DNA of 64,000 nucleotides from Trinickia diaoshuihuensis (GTDB taxonomy: Bacteria > Pseudomonadota > Gammaproteobacteria > Burkholderiales > Burkholderiaceae). How positions within the stretch are numbered: position 1 is the first letter of the stretch; each line of letters begins with the position of its first letter. The translations under genes were made by a program, and so were the position numbers. Positions 19,101 to 27,064 of the stretch are shown in pieces. The stretch is taken from assembly GCF_003390925.1 (NCBI RefSeq), contig NZ_QUBS01000025.1:40819-104818 (forward strand), written 5' to 3'. The notes under the pieces were generated by a model. It had not been told where the DNA came from. It saw only the letters and a list, made by a program, of their open reading frames with translations, and made no database searches.

Positions 19101-19834
19101 TCGTGACCGGTACGCGTACGCAAAACGATCAAGATTTCACGCAGGGCACGTTGGTTGCGCTCGGAAAACGCGTTGCCCGATTGATCGGTGTCATCCGTCT
19201 GAACGAGCACGTTTAGCCTGCTCGTTCGTCCCTCGTTCGACCACAAGTCGAGCAGCCGCTGCGGCATCTCGCTCACGGACAGCGTGAAATCGATGAGCCC
19301 GGTCGCGATGGCGGTGCGCGGCATGCCGTCGTGCTCGGCCTCGCTGGGGTTTTGCGCGATGGAGATGCCGCCGCACTCTTTGATGCGCTTGATACCGACG
19401 GAGCCGTCCGACCCGGCCCCGGAGAGGACGATGGCGATCGCGCGTTCCTGCGCGGCCTCGGCCAGCGAGCGGAACAACGCGTCGATGGAGCAGGCGATCG
19501 AGTACGCACCGGATATGGGCGTGGCTTCGAGCCGGCCGTCCGCGATCGACACCATGCACGATGGCGGGGCAACGTAGATGCGATTGGGTGCGAGCGGCAT
19601 CCCGGTCGAAATCTGCGCGACGGGCATCGACGTTGCTACCTGCAATACCGCGTCGAGGTTACTCGTATGTTCGGCCGGCAGATGCAATAGGACGACATAC
19701 GCCGCCCCGGTCGTCGCGGGCAGCGCCTCGAAAAATGTTTGCAGCGCGGGGACTCCGCCTGCAGAGGCACCGAGGCCTACGACGGGAAAGTCGACGTGGG
19801 CCGGCGCCGATGGGCCATCGCTGAGCTTTGGCAT
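16130..19834 (-). CDS. CheB-CheR-PAS hybrid histidine kinase with C-terminal receiver
   Basis: Soluble 1234-aa signalling protein. A CheB methylesterase domain (about residues 15-200) has the Ser of GLGASAGG, the His in LLHLPAEH and the Asp in SGAGSDGS. A CheR methyltransferase follows (about 220-480) with the SAM-binding motif AGCATGEEAYS. A long coiled coil of SNEEL-type heptads (about 635-740) leads to a PAS domain (745-865), a HisKA domain with the phospho-acceptor His in VVSHELKHPLN, a HATPase domain with DTGMGID, GLGIGLSLV, and a receiver with the phospho-acceptor Asp in ILSDLGMPG. There is no CheB receiver domain and no nearby methyl-accepting receptor or CheA, so this is a non-motility sensory protein; the partner is unknown. 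It starts 34 bp after a stand-alone CheB gene, suggesting an operon. Confidence 0.95.
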   Translation of the reverse strand: MPKLSDGPSAPAHVDFPVVGLGASAGGVPALQTFFEALPATTGAAYVVLLHLPAEHTSNLDAVLQVATSMPVAQISTGMPLAPNRIYVAPPSCMVSIADGRLEATPISGAYSIACSIDALFRSLAEAAQERAIAIVLSGAGSDGSVGIKRIKECGGISIAQNPSEAEHDGMPRTAIATGLIDFTLSVSEMPQRLLDLWSNEGRTSRLNVLVQTDDTDQSGNAFSERNQRALREILIVLRTRTGHDFKRYKRASLLRRIERRLQINGLTDLQQYRDYLHLHTEETKALLQDLLVSTTHFFRDRDAFEKLRVDVLPLIFARRGPDDPVRVWVAGCATGEEAYSLAMLLHEASAKTATSVPFQVFATDIDDRAIGIARQGAYAHAALADVDPARVKRYFVKNGADYQIKRELRERVLFALHNVLRDPPFSRLDLICCRNLLIYLDQAGQVDTLQAFRFALKPGGFLFLGSSETPDATGSLFTCMDKQARIFSSDPGARATRAGAANDPRATGLAALPLFSPTYKRPFSFGDLHGRLLEDHALPSVLINRDSGIVHVSDRAGRFLQFVGGEPSHNVLAAIRPELRGALRKAIFMALQSRHRIDTRPVRFVHDGAPFAVRMIARTVHDDESNDDFVLILFDEIPDSTAEPDESAADSNAPIIAQLEHELQSMKARLQRTVEEYETSNEELRASNEELLAINAQLRLTAEHLEIDKDTLAATNSELKTLNTDLQARMGRTNKINDDLQNLIVASDIGTIFVDRTLRIMRFTPRAADVFEIFESDIGRSLLEIPHRLQYASLEHDAAQAFDSLRLIEREVRSNDGRWFSARLQPYMTTRNVIEGAVLSFIDITSRRIAEERLHSASQTALEEVERRQDEFLAVVSHELKHPLNLISANAELIARSPTARAEPALARAADTITRTVAGQAQIIDDLLDISRVRTGNLSITRVIVDLADVVHRICDTVDREARADGIRFACTIPDHPVTIEADLTRIEQVLWNLVSNALKYTGPGGSIEVALREDDALARLIVSDTGMGIDPGVIPYIFEMFQRGQNAGVTRSGGLGIGLSLVKELVALHGGRVSAHSDGLGRGAVFTVELPRAAGQSQAIEAGSLPPALLRNTEVVLVDDDRETVEAFKLLLETEGASVVVATAGDEALQILDERCPSFILSDLGMPGMSGVELIEAVRKRNRLTGVKAIALSGFGRDSDVQAALRAGFDAYLTKPVTLDALLNTMARLRAR

Positions 19835-19868
19835 CGTCTCCGGTCAAAGGAATTTTTTGGCCCCCGGC

Positions 19869-20855
19869 TTACGACGATCGGTCTTTTTTGTATAGCAACT
19901 GCTCGAGTGCACGTGCAGCTTCGGCGGCATCGCGTGCTTGCGCTACAAAGCGTTGCGCGATTTTTGGCTCGCCTAAGCTCATATGATACTCGGCGCGTTC
20001 GGTGCTGAGTGCTTTCTTTTCGTGTAGGGCGCGCACCGCTTGCCAAAGGGAACGTTCGATGACATGATCGCCCGCCGCTCCGAGCGTTTCCGCACCGAAC
20101 GCGTGGCCCGTATGACACCGGTACCGAGTAGGCGGGGGCGCTTCGAGCCGCCATAGCGTGCCGCCGCATTCGGGGCACGAGATACCCGTCGGACGGCCTA
20201 CCTTCGCCATTCGCTCGATGGAATCGGGCTCTAGCATCAGGTCGTTTTCGGCCATTAGTTCGGGTGGCGGCGCCAAAGGCGTGTCGGTCGTCGTGCTGCC
20301 TGCGAGCGCCGCGATCGTCGACGCGAGTTTGTCGATCGGCAGTATGTAATCGGGCACGGTGCCGCGCATGGCGTTACGCGGCATGTCCGGTGCATGAGCG
20401 TCTTCCGGATCCTGGACCATCGCGATTCCTCCACACGCTTGCACTGCCGCGAGACCGGCCGTGCCGTCGTCGAGATGTCCTGTCAGCACGGCGCCGATCA
20501 CGCGCGGGCCGCGAACCACGGCCGCGCTGCGAAAGAGCGGATCGATCGCCGGACGTGAGAAATTTTGTTTAGGTCCCCTGATCGTTCTGACGACGTCGTC
20601 CTCGATGACCATATGCAGGTCGGGTGGCGCGACGTAGATATTCCCGTGTGCGATGCGCTCGCCGTCGCGCGCATGGTGGGCCGGCAGGCGCCCCGCCTTT
20701 TGCATCAGTTCTGGCAGGACGCTCGGATGCGCCCCGATATGCAGCGCCACTAGCACGGCGGCCGGCAAGCGCTCCGGGAGCGCGGCGGCGATGGCAACCA
20801 GCGCGTCGACGCCTCCCGCGGAAGCGCCGACTACGATCGTATCTCGTGTTTTCAA
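19869..20855 (-). CDS. CheB-type methylesterase with C-terminal zinc-ribbon-like domain
   Basis: Protein of 328 aa. Residues 1-195 are a CheB catalytic domain: Ser in VVGASAGGVD, His in VALHIGAHP, Asp in TGHLDDGTAG. There is no receiver domain, so activity is not controlled by CheA phosphorylation. The C-terminal region holds four metal-ligand candidates in CPECGG and YRCHTGH followed by an alpha-helical tail (about 250-325), a form seen in chemosensory-like CheB proteins of soil proteobacteria. The start is a TTG at 20855 with AAAGGAA upstream. It lies between the recombinase-like gene and the CheB-CheR kinase, all on the same strand with gaps of 58 and 34 bp. Zinc binding is inference from the Cys/His spacing. 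Confidence 0.9.
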   Translation of the reverse strand: MKTRDTIVVGASAGGVDALVAIAAALPERLPAAVLVALHIGAHPSVLPELMQKAGRLPAHHARDGERIAHGNIYVAPPDLHMVIEDDVVRTIRGPKQNFSRPAIDPLFRSAAVVRGPRVIGAVLTGHLDDGTAGLAAVQACGGIAMVQDPEDAHAPDMPRNAMRGTVPDYILPIDKLASTIAALAGSTTTDTPLAPPPELMAENDLMLEPDSIERMAKVGRPTGISCPECGGTLWRLEAPPPTRYRCHTGHAFGAETLGAAGDHVIERSLWQAVRALHEKKALSTERAEYHMSLGEPKIAQRFVAQARDAAEAARALEQLLYKKDRSS

Positions 20856-20913
20856 TGTGCGGTTCCTTTGCCCTATCCGCGCAAGGACCGGTCCCGCTCT
20901 CGTGGAGTAACGC

Positions 20914-21495
20914 TTACTCGCCGCCCTTGTCTCGAATTCGTATGACGGTTTGGCGCGAGGTTTCGAACTGCCGGGCTACCTCGGTGACGGACATCCCGCG
21001 CGAAAGCCGATCGAGAATGCGAGCGCGCTGCTGACGAGTGAGCGAAGGCGGCCGGCCGAGAGGACGCCCTTCGTTTTTCGCCTGGTCCAGAAATTCACGG
21101 GTGCGCGCGCTGGCGCTGAGTCGTTCCAGTTCGACGACAGCGGCCAAGGTCTTCACCGCGATCGGCTTCGATGCGCTCGCGAGATTGGCGGGACCGGTTT
21201 CCTCGCAGTGCACGCGAAGTCCCGCATCGCGGCATCGTTCTAGCGTGGACAGCACATCGCGTGCGCTGCTGCCCAGGAACGCGAGCTTGGTGACGACGAG
21301 CGTATCGTGCGTCTGCATCCTACGCAACATCGTGACGAGCGCGCCGCGCTCCATCGCCGGCCGCGAATGCGGGGCACGGTCCACCACCACGCGGCGCAGG
21401 TCGATCGTATAGCCGGAAGCGTCGAGCCGGGCGAGATCGAGCTCCGGCAAGCCTTGGCTCTTGGGCAGGTTGAAATAAAAATACACCTTCGACAA
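20914..21495 (-). CDS. Degenerate serine-recombinase (resolvase-like) protein
   Basis: Protein of 193 aa with the layout of a small serine resolvase/invertase: an N-terminal catalytic-type domain, a long E-helix region (KTLAAVVELERLSASARTREFL) and a C-terminal HTH of the Hin/resolvase type (GRPPSLTRQQRARILDRLSR, then MSVTEVARQFETSRQTVIRI). The usual catalytic start YxRVST is replaced by YFYFNLPKSQ, so the nucleophilic Ser and nearby Arg appear to be missing. The TTG at 21495 is chosen because GGAGG lies 7 bp upstream; the frame extends to 21546 without a better site. Context with a chemosensory operon and no inverted repeats or phage genes suggests a DNA-binding regulator rather than a recombinase. 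Function is inference. Confidence 0.8.
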   Translation of the reverse strand: MSKVYFYFNLPKSQGLPELDLARLDASGYTIDLRRVVVDRAPHSRPAMERGALVTMLRRMQTHDTLVVTKLAFLGSSARDVLSTLERCRDAGLRVHCEETGPANLASASKPIAVKTLAAVVELERLSASARTREFLDQAKNEGRPLGRPPSLTRQQRARILDRLSRGMSVTEVARQFETSRQTVIRIRDKGGE

Positions 21496-21687
21496 TCGAT
21501 TCCCTCCGCGGGTGCGTGGTGCTCGCTTTGCGCTCGAATAGTGCACAGTGCCGTCGGACGTAGTGTCCGAAAATGCTTAATTACGGACATTTGGCGAGTC
21601 TACCCGTTATTTTTCCGCTGACTTACGCTTTAAACGTGGCATGGTGCCACGGCTTGCGTTTCGACAGTCATAACAAGGGCAACCAAA

Positions 21688-21960
21688 GTGAACGTTCAAC
21701 GACTTTCGATTCGTGCCCCAGCCGGACGGCTGCGGATCATCTCCGTATGGCGGAGCCTCGCAAACAGCGGGGCCCGCGTCTACGGTTGGGCGGTGAAGGT
21801 GGACGCTGCGACCGGCAACGAGTGCATGACGGTCGACGTGGCCGGCTGCGACGAGCAAAGTCTGGCCAAGCTCGCCGCGACGCTCGGGACCGCGCCGTTG
21901 GAGGCGACCGTGACGGCCTGCTCGCTGTTGACCTTGGATGGGGCGATCGACGAGGGCTGA
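21688..21960 (+). CDS. Small hypothetical protein (90 aa), ACT/IlvN-like appearance
   Basis: Ninety residues starting at a GTG (21688) with AAGGG 9 bp upstream. The pattern of alternating strands and helices (RLRIISVWRSLANSGARVYGW, then CDEQSLAKLAATLGTAPLEATVTAC) vaguely recalls a small ACT-like or ferredoxin-like fold, but I do not recognise a family. It is followed 12 bp later by a strong GC-rich terminator, which supports it being a real expressed gene. It stands alone between the recombinase-like gene (divergent) and the DSD1-like gene (convergent). Confidence 0.6.
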   Translation: MNVQRLSIRAPAGRLRIISVWRSLANSGARVYGWAVKVDAATGNECMTVDVAGCDEQSLAKLAATLGTAPLEATVTACSLLTLDGAIDEG

Positions 21961-21972
21961 GACGCCCGGCGA

Positions 21973-22013
21973 ACGCCGGCCCCGCGCATTCGTTCGAACG
22001 GCGGGGCCGGCGT
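21973..22013. terminator. Bidirectional hairpin between convergent genes
   Basis: ACGCCGGCCCCGC (21973-21985) is exactly complementary to 22001-22013, with a 15-base loop that itself contains the palindrome CGTTCGAACG. It lies 12 bp after the 90-aa gene and 9 bp after the convergent DSD1-like gene, so it can serve both; the + strand has GATTTCT after the stem. Confidence 0.75.
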
Positions 22014-22022
22014 GATTTCTCG

Positions 22023-23174
22023 TTACCAGCCGCGGAACCGATGCCAAGGGGTCAGGCCGCCTTGTGCATCGAGCGCGTGATACTCGGAGAACTGCGCACC
22101 GGTGGCGCACGCGTGATTCGGGAACACGCGAAGCTTCGCGCCGAGGGGAAACCGGGCGGCAAGAGCGTCTTCCTCCCCGCGGACCGAATTGCCGGCCGCG
22201 GCGAGGATTCCGTGTTCCTGGTTCGCCGATATGAGCAAATGTCCCTCGATCGGTGTGCCGTCCAGGTCGCACGGCAGACCATAGAGGAAGTCGCAAGGCT
22301 GCTTCGCGGTGCCGCGGTCGCGGCTCAGCGCCATCCAGCCGGCGTCGACGATGACCCATCCTTTCTCGGGCTGGTGCCCGATCACGGTCGTTAAAACCGA
22401 GAGCGCGAGGTCCCCGAGCGTGCAGACTCCCACGTTGTGCATGACTAAATCGAAGAACACGTAGACGCCCGCGCGTACCTCCGTGACGCCGTCCAGACGC
22501 TCGGCCGCGAGCGCGGTCGGAGTCGATCCCACACTGACGCCGGGGCATTCGATCCCCGCTTCGCGCAGCCGCCGCGCGGCGAGCACGCAGCCCTGCCGCT
22601 CTTGTTCGGCGAGCGCGCGCAATGCCGCCTCGGTGTTCACCTCATAGCTGGATCCTGCGTGCGCCATGACGCCGCCGACCGGGATGCCTGCGTCATGCAA
22701 TGCCCGGCCGACCTCGAGTAAAGTTTCGCCATCGGGTGCGAGGCCCGAGCGGTGGCCGTCGGTGTCGACTTCAATCCATACTTCGAGCCGTTCGTTCTCG
22801 CTTCGGCACGCGGTGACGATCGCGTCGGCTGCGGCGACGTTGTCGACGACGAGTTTCAGCGCGCAGCCGCGCCGCTTGAGTGCGATCGCACGCGCAAGCT
22901 TCGCCGGCGCGATGCCGACGGCGTAAAGAATGTCCTCGATGCCGGCCTCGAAACAGAGTTCGGCCTCCTTCAGCGTTGAAACGGTGACGCCCTGCGCACC
23001 GGCGCGAAGCTGCGCCCGGATGACCTCTAAGCACTTGCTGGTTTTGATGTGCGGCCGGAAGCGCACGCCGTGTGCGTCCATGCGCGCTTGCATGACGGCG
23101 ATGTTGCGTTGCATGCGATCGATGTCGACGATCGCCGCCGGAGTATCGAGTGCTTGGAGCGTAAGGGCTGTCAT
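22023..23174 (-). CDS. DSD1-family PLP enzyme (D-threonine aldolase / D-serine dehydratase-like)
   Basis: Fold-type III PLP enzyme of 383 aa. The N-terminal alanine-racemase-like barrel contains the PLP lysine in RPHIKTSKC, and the C-terminal beta domain has the metal-binding signature NHACATGAQFSEY (His and Cys for zinc or manganese). Family members cleave D-threo-3-hydroxy amino acids (D-threonine, D-3-hydroxyaspartate) or dehydrate D-serine; the exact substrate cannot be told from sequence. The ATG at 23174 overlaps the stop of the HAD hydrolase gene by 4 bp (ATGA), so translation is coupled. A LysR gene precedes both on the same strand. Confidence 0.9.
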   Translation of the reverse strand: MTALTLQALDTPAAIVDIDRMQRNIAVMQARMDAHGVRFRPHIKTSKCLEVIRAQLRAGAQGVTVSTLKEAELCFEAGIEDILYAVGIAPAKLARAIALKRRGCALKLVVDNVAAADAIVTACRSENERLEVWIEVDTDGHRSGLAPDGETLLEVGRALHDAGIPVGGVMAHAGSSYEVNTEAALRALAEQERQGCVLAARRLREAGIECPGVSVGSTPTALAAERLDGVTEVRAGVYVFFDLVMHNVGVCTLGDLALSVLTTVIGHQPEKGWVIVDAGWMALSRDRGTAKQPCDFLYGLPCDLDGTPIEGHLLISANQEHGILAAAGNSVRGEEDALAARFPLGAKLRVFPNHACATGAQFSEYHALDAQGGLTPWHRFRGW

Positions 23175-23854
23175 TGTCGCGCTCCCGAATGTGCTGGAGC
23201 GGTGCCGCCGAATCGGCTCGCCCACGCGATCAGCGAATCGAGCGTCGGCGATTCGATCTCGGGCGCCGGTGCGCCGGCTACCGGCGCAAGGCCGATCCGG
23301 TTGTGCCAGTAGGTTCGCAGGCCGCACTTCGCGGTGCCGAACAAGTCATAGCTCGATCCGGCGACGAAGGCGGCGTCGGCCGCATCGACGCTCAGTTCGG
23401 TCAGCGCCAAGGCATACGGGCGCGGATCGGGTTTGTACGCGCCGGCTCGCTCGGCCGTGACGACCACGTCCCACTGCACCGGCAGGATGCCGGCCGCAAG
23501 GCGCCCGAGCCGTTCCGAACAATTGGTCACGATGCCGAGCTTGCAGTGCGGCCGCAACGCGCTTAGCGCGGCTGCCGCCCCGCTCCACGGCGTCAATTCG
23601 AGCCATGTGGCCGCTAAGGCATCGGCGGCCGAGGCGGGAAGCCCCACCTCGGCTGCGGCTCGCTCGACGAGCGTTTCATAACCGACATAGCCGGCGCTTG
23701 CGTAGGTCAGGCGCAGATATGTCGAGCGCCAGGCGCGACCCATTGCTTCGGAGCCCGCTGCGCGATTCCATACGGTCCACGAATCGAGCAGGGCGGTGAG
23801 CAGATCGAACAGAACGGCTTTGGGAAACGAACTGGGCAAGGCAGGATCCGCCAT
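23171..23854 (-). CDS. HAD-superfamily hydrolase (2-haloacid dehalogenase-like)
   Basis: Cytoplasmic HAD hydrolase of 227 aa. Motif I is KAVLFDLLTALLDSW, with the nucleophile Asp present but the usual DxDGT replaced by DLLTA; motif II is GIVTNCSERLG; motif III Lys is in GAYKPDPRPYALAL; motif IV is present only as AFVAGSSYDLFGT. The small cap and overall length resemble haloacid dehalogenase or phosphoglycolate-phosphatase type enzymes. It is translationally coupled to the DSD1-like gene, which suggests a joint role in hydroxy-amino-acid or 2-oxo/hydroxy-acid handling. Substrate unknown. Confidence 0.87.
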   Translation of the reverse strand: MADPALPSSFPKAVLFDLLTALLDSWTVWNRAAGSEAMGRAWRSTYLRLTYASAGYVGYETLVERAAAEVGLPASAADALAATWLELTPWSGAAAALSALRPHCKLGIVTNCSERLGRLAAGILPVQWDVVVTAERAGAYKPDPRPYALALTELSVDAADAAFVAGSSYDLFGTAKCGLRTYWHNRIGLAPVAGAPAPEIESPTLDSLIAWASRFGGTAPAHSGARQ

Positions 23855-23978
23855 CGCGATTAGCCTCCTCGGGCTAGCTGCTGTGATGGCTCGATTCTAG
23901 GATAGGGCTGATCGCCCGGCGTTAAGTGCTGCTTACGCTTAGATGTAGTTCCGCTAAATCAAAAAGAGATGCCTCGCG

Positions 23979-24902
23979 TCAGCTCTGCCGCCACGGCGGG
24001 TTCGGCCGAAAGCGGCTTTGCAGGTATTGCATGAAGGCGCGCGTTCTTTGCGGTAGTCCCGCGCGGTGGTGCGTGAGGGCGATGACGTCGGCATCGGGCG
24101 CTTTCCAAGCCGGCAATAGGCGGCGCAACGCGCCGCGGCGCAGATCGTCGGCCACGTCCCATTCGGAGCGCAGGATGACGCCGCGACCTTCGCACGCCCA
24201 GTGCCGAACCGTGTCGCCGTCGTTGCAACCGAGTTTCGAGGGGACACGTACGCTCAAGCGCGCTTTCCCTTTGCTGAATTGCCAGAGCGATGCGTCCTCG
24301 TCGTTTTCATGCAAGACGATGCACGGCAGCCGGGCGAGATCGTCCGGCGTCTGCGGCTCGCCGTACCGTTTGAGCAGTGCGGGTGCCGCGCAAGCGAAAC
24401 GCGCATTGGGCGCGATCAGATGGCCGACGAGATTCGAGTCCCGTAGCTCGCCGATATGAACGATCACATCGTAGCGTTCGGGACTGCCGGTCAGCGCTTG
24501 CTCGGAGAGGATCAGCGTGACGGCGACTTCAGGGTTTGCGCGTTGAAAGTCCGCGACCACCGGCGCGAGGTAGCGCCGGCCGAAGCCGAACGGCGCATTG
24601 ACCTTGAGCGTACCGACGAGGCCCCCACGTCGCGTACGCAACGTTTCCTGCAGCGCATCGAATTGCGCGATCAGCTCGGTGCCGCGTTCGCATAGTAGTG
24701 TGCCTTCTTCGGAGAACCGAAGCCTGCGCGCGGTGCGGTCGATAAGACGCGTGTCGAGCCGCCGTTCGAGGTGGCGCAACCGTTGCGATACGGCCGAAGG
24801 CGTGAGGCCGAGCGCGCGCGCCGCCGAAGCCAAGCTGCCGTGTTGCCGGATCGTCAACAGGAAGCGCAGATCGGCCGAGCCGATCGATTCAGTTTCGTTC
24901 AT
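23979..24902 (-). CDS. LysR-family transcriptional regulator
   Basis: LysR regulator of 307 aa with an N-terminal winged HTH (SADLRFLLTIRQHGSLASAA, then TPSAVSQRLRHLERRL) and substrate-binding domain (RRYLAPVVADFQRANPEV). It is upstream of and codirectional with the HAD/DSD1 operon (gap 124 bp), so it may be cotranscribed with, or control, that operon. No divergent target is evident: the neighbouring NmrA gene is also on the minus strand and ends 130 bp upstream. Confidence 0.9.
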   Translation of the reverse strand: MNETESIGSADLRFLLTIRQHGSLASAARALGLTPSAVSQRLRHLERRLDTRLIDRTARRLRFSEEGTLLCERGTELIAQFDALQETLRTRRGGLVGTLKVNAPFGFGRRYLAPVVADFQRANPEVAVTLILSEQALTGSPERYDVIVHIGELRDSNLVGHLIAPNARFACAAPALLKRYGEPQTPDDLARLPCIVLHENDEDASLWQFSKGKARLSVRVPSKLGCNDGDTVRHWACEGRGVILRSEWDVADDLRRGALRRLLPAWKAPDADVIALTHHRAGLPQRTRAFMQYLQSRFRPNPPWRQS

Positions 24903-25032
24903 CTGTGTCGTTAGCGTGGCTTAACGACGTAAGTATCGCCAAAGAAGGCGAGCGTTGTCGAATCGATCGGGAAAAGCGGCCCCTCCATGTGGGAGCCACG
25001 TCAAGCCGCGCCTTTATTGTATCGAGGTGGCC

Positions 25033-25875
25033 TCACCGAAACGCGTCGATGTGCATCTTCAGCCATTGCTCGAACCGCAGCGGCTTACGCCCGAGTAGAC
25101 GTTCGACCGTATCCGATACGGTGGCCCCGCGGCCTTCGCGCACCGATTCGTACGACTTCACGATCGAGGCGGCGATCGGGTGGGGAATGCCCGCGCGGGC
25201 GAGGTTCTCCACGGCCTGATCGAGCGTGATATCGACGCACCGCAGCGGGCGATCGAGCCACTGTGCAAGCAGTGCGACCTGCTCCGGCACGCTGATCGTC
25301 TCGCCGCCGGTCACGAGCATCGTCTTTTCCGTCGAGCCGGGATCCGTCAAAGCCCGCACGGCGACGGCGGCAATGTCTTCGGGGGCGACCGGCGCGGCCC
25401 GGCCCGTGCCCATGGGATTGGCCACGACGCCTTCCGCGCGAATGCCATGCACCCACAGGTAGCTATTCGACATGAAGCCGGTGGGACGGACGAATCGCGC
25501 GTCGAGTCCCGCCGCCGTCAGCAGGTCCTCTTTCTCGCGATGGGCGCGGCCAAGCATCGTCTCGGGCAGGAATTCGACCATGGCGCTCGAGAGCATGACC
25601 GCTCGTGCCACATCCCGCGCGGCGGCTCGCTGCGCCAATTCGCGAAATCCCTCGGCACCGCCGATATTCATCAAGAAGACGCCTTGCACGCCGTCGAGCG
25701 CTCTCGAAAACGCGTCGGGCGTATCGTAGTCTCCCGCCGCCACGTCGATGCGCCCATTCAAGTGCGCGAGCTTCGACGGGCTGCGGACATAGGCTCGAAC
25801 CGCATGACCCGCGTTCACCAACTGCTCGACCACCAAGCTGCCCACGTTTCCGCTGGCGCCAGTCACTAGATACAT
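25033..25875 (-). CDS. NmrA/atypical SDR NAD(P)-binding protein
   Basis: Atypical short-chain dehydrogenase/NmrA-like protein of 280 aa. The Rossmann motif TGASGNVGSLVVEQL is at the N terminus (G-x-x-G-x-x-G), with GVFLMNIGGAEGFRELA and later VRPTGFMSNSY typical of NmrA/QOR2-like redox-sensing or quinone reductases. The active Tyr-xxx-Lys of classical SDRs is not evident. The ATG at 25875 is preceded by AAGGAG. It is divergent from a LysR gene 120 bp away, which probably controls it. Confidence 0.9.
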   Translation of the reverse strand: MYLVTGASGNVGSLVVEQLVNAGHAVRAYVRSPSKLAHLNGRIDVAAGDYDTPDAFSRALDGVQGVFLMNIGGAEGFRELAQRAAARDVARAVMLSSAMVEFLPETMLGRAHREKEDLLTAAGLDARFVRPTGFMSNSYLWVHGIRAEGVVANPMGTGRAAPVAPEDIAAVAVRALTDPGSTEKTMLVTGGETISVPEQVALLAQWLDRPLRCVDITLDQAVENLARAGIPHPIAASIVKSYESVREGRGATVSDTVERLLGRKPLRFEQWLKMHIDAFR

Positions 25876-25995
25876 GGTTGCACTCCTTCGTTTGTGCGTG
25901 ATTGAACGTACGCCCGAAAGAATGGCTATCATCGGCAACAATAGGAAGGAATCGAACTGTCTGTTGCTTTGGTGGAACAATAAACAGGGCCCGCC

Positions 25996-26991
25996 ATGAT
26001 CGACCTAAACGAATTGCAGTTCTTTGTCCGCATCTGCGAGGCGCAAAGCTTCACGGTGGCGGCGGCGCGCCTGGGCGTGCCCAAATCGACCGTCAGCCGG
26101 GCGCTGTCGCGGCTGGAGAAGCGGTTGGGCGTCTGTCTGATCGAGCGCACGACGCGCAGCCTCCTGCTCACGGAAGCGGGCGAGCTGTATCTCGAGCGAT
26201 GCCTACGCATGCTCGAGGAGGCCGAACAAGCCGATCTCGCGATCGGGGCCATGCATGCCGAGCCGCGCGGCGTGCTGCGCGTCGCCGCGTCGGTGCCGTT
26301 CGCGCGCTTCGCGCTCGCGCCCGTGCTGAGCGATTTTCTCGCCCGTTACCCCCGTGTGCGTCTGCAATTGCAGTTGCTCGGGAGCGACTACAAGCCGGGC
26401 GACGGCGCGGCCGATATCGTCGTCAGTGCCCATCCGAGCGCCGAGTCCGCAATGCGCGCCGCGCCGTTGTTTCAGGTCCGGCTGGCCTTGTACGCGAGCC
26501 CTGATTACTTGGCGGGCCGCCGCTTGCCGCAAACGCCCGCCGATCTGCGCGAGCATCACTGCATCTGCTCGAATTGCTGCACGGCGGGCCAGCCGGGCGG
26601 CGCGGCGACGTCCACTTGGCGGCTGCGGCGCGGCGCGCATACACAAGAGGTCAGATTCGAGCCGCGGGTGAGCGTGGCGGATCCGACCATCGGATATTTG
26701 CTGGCGATGACGGGAAGCGGGATTGCGCTGCTCAACCGGCATGCGGCGCGCGGCGATGTCGAGGCGGGGCGTCTAGTACGGCTGTTGCCCGACTGGGAGA
26801 TCGAGCCCGTGCAGCTTTATGCGCTCTACGCCTCGCGCTTGAATGCCTCCCCGAAGATCAACGCGTTTCTGGGGTTCCTGCGCGCGCGCTTGAACGACGC
26901 CGAGCCGGGCGGGCAGGCCGTGCAGCCGTCTAAGCGCTCGCGCGCCGACTATGCGCCGCGTCCGGCTTCGCATGCCGAGGCGGTGGACTGA
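25996..26991 (+). CDS. LysR-family transcriptional regulator
   Basis: LysR regulator of 331 aa beginning MIDLNELQFFVRICEAQSFT with the HTH LGVPKSTVSRALSRLEKRLG. The effector domain has the CrgA-group pattern (RVAASVPFARFALAPVLSDF). A Cys cluster CICSNCC near residue 195 is unusual and could sense thiols or metals, but this is speculation. It is divergent from the NmrA-like gene; the shared 120-bp region contains GCAACA (25935-25940) and TGTTGC (25962-25967), a weak dyad that could be its site. The tail of about 35 residues is low-complexity. Confidence 0.92.
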   Translation: MIDLNELQFFVRICEAQSFTVAAARLGVPKSTVSRALSRLEKRLGVCLIERTTRSLLLTEAGELYLERCLRMLEEAEQADLAIGAMHAEPRGVLRVAASVPFARFALAPVLSDFLARYPRVRLQLQLLGSDYKPGDGAADIVVSAHPSAESAMRAAPLFQVRLALYASPDYLAGRRLPQTPADLREHHCICSNCCTAGQPGGAATSTWRLRRGAHTQEVRFEPRVSVADPTIGYLLAMTGSGIALLNRHAARGDVEAGRLVRLLPDWEIEPVQLYALYASRLNASPKINAFLGFLRARLNDAEPGGQAVQPSKRSRADYAPRPASHAEAVD

Positions 26992-27064
26992 AACCATTGC
27001 GTTCACCGGCTTATACTGGGGCCCTCACTCGCTTCGCTTCGATCGCGTTTCGCCCGTACCACTT

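Noticed and set aside
20914..21495. Prophage or integron recombinase
   Set aside because: No phage genes, inverted repeats or attachment sites are nearby and the catalytic Ser motif is missing.
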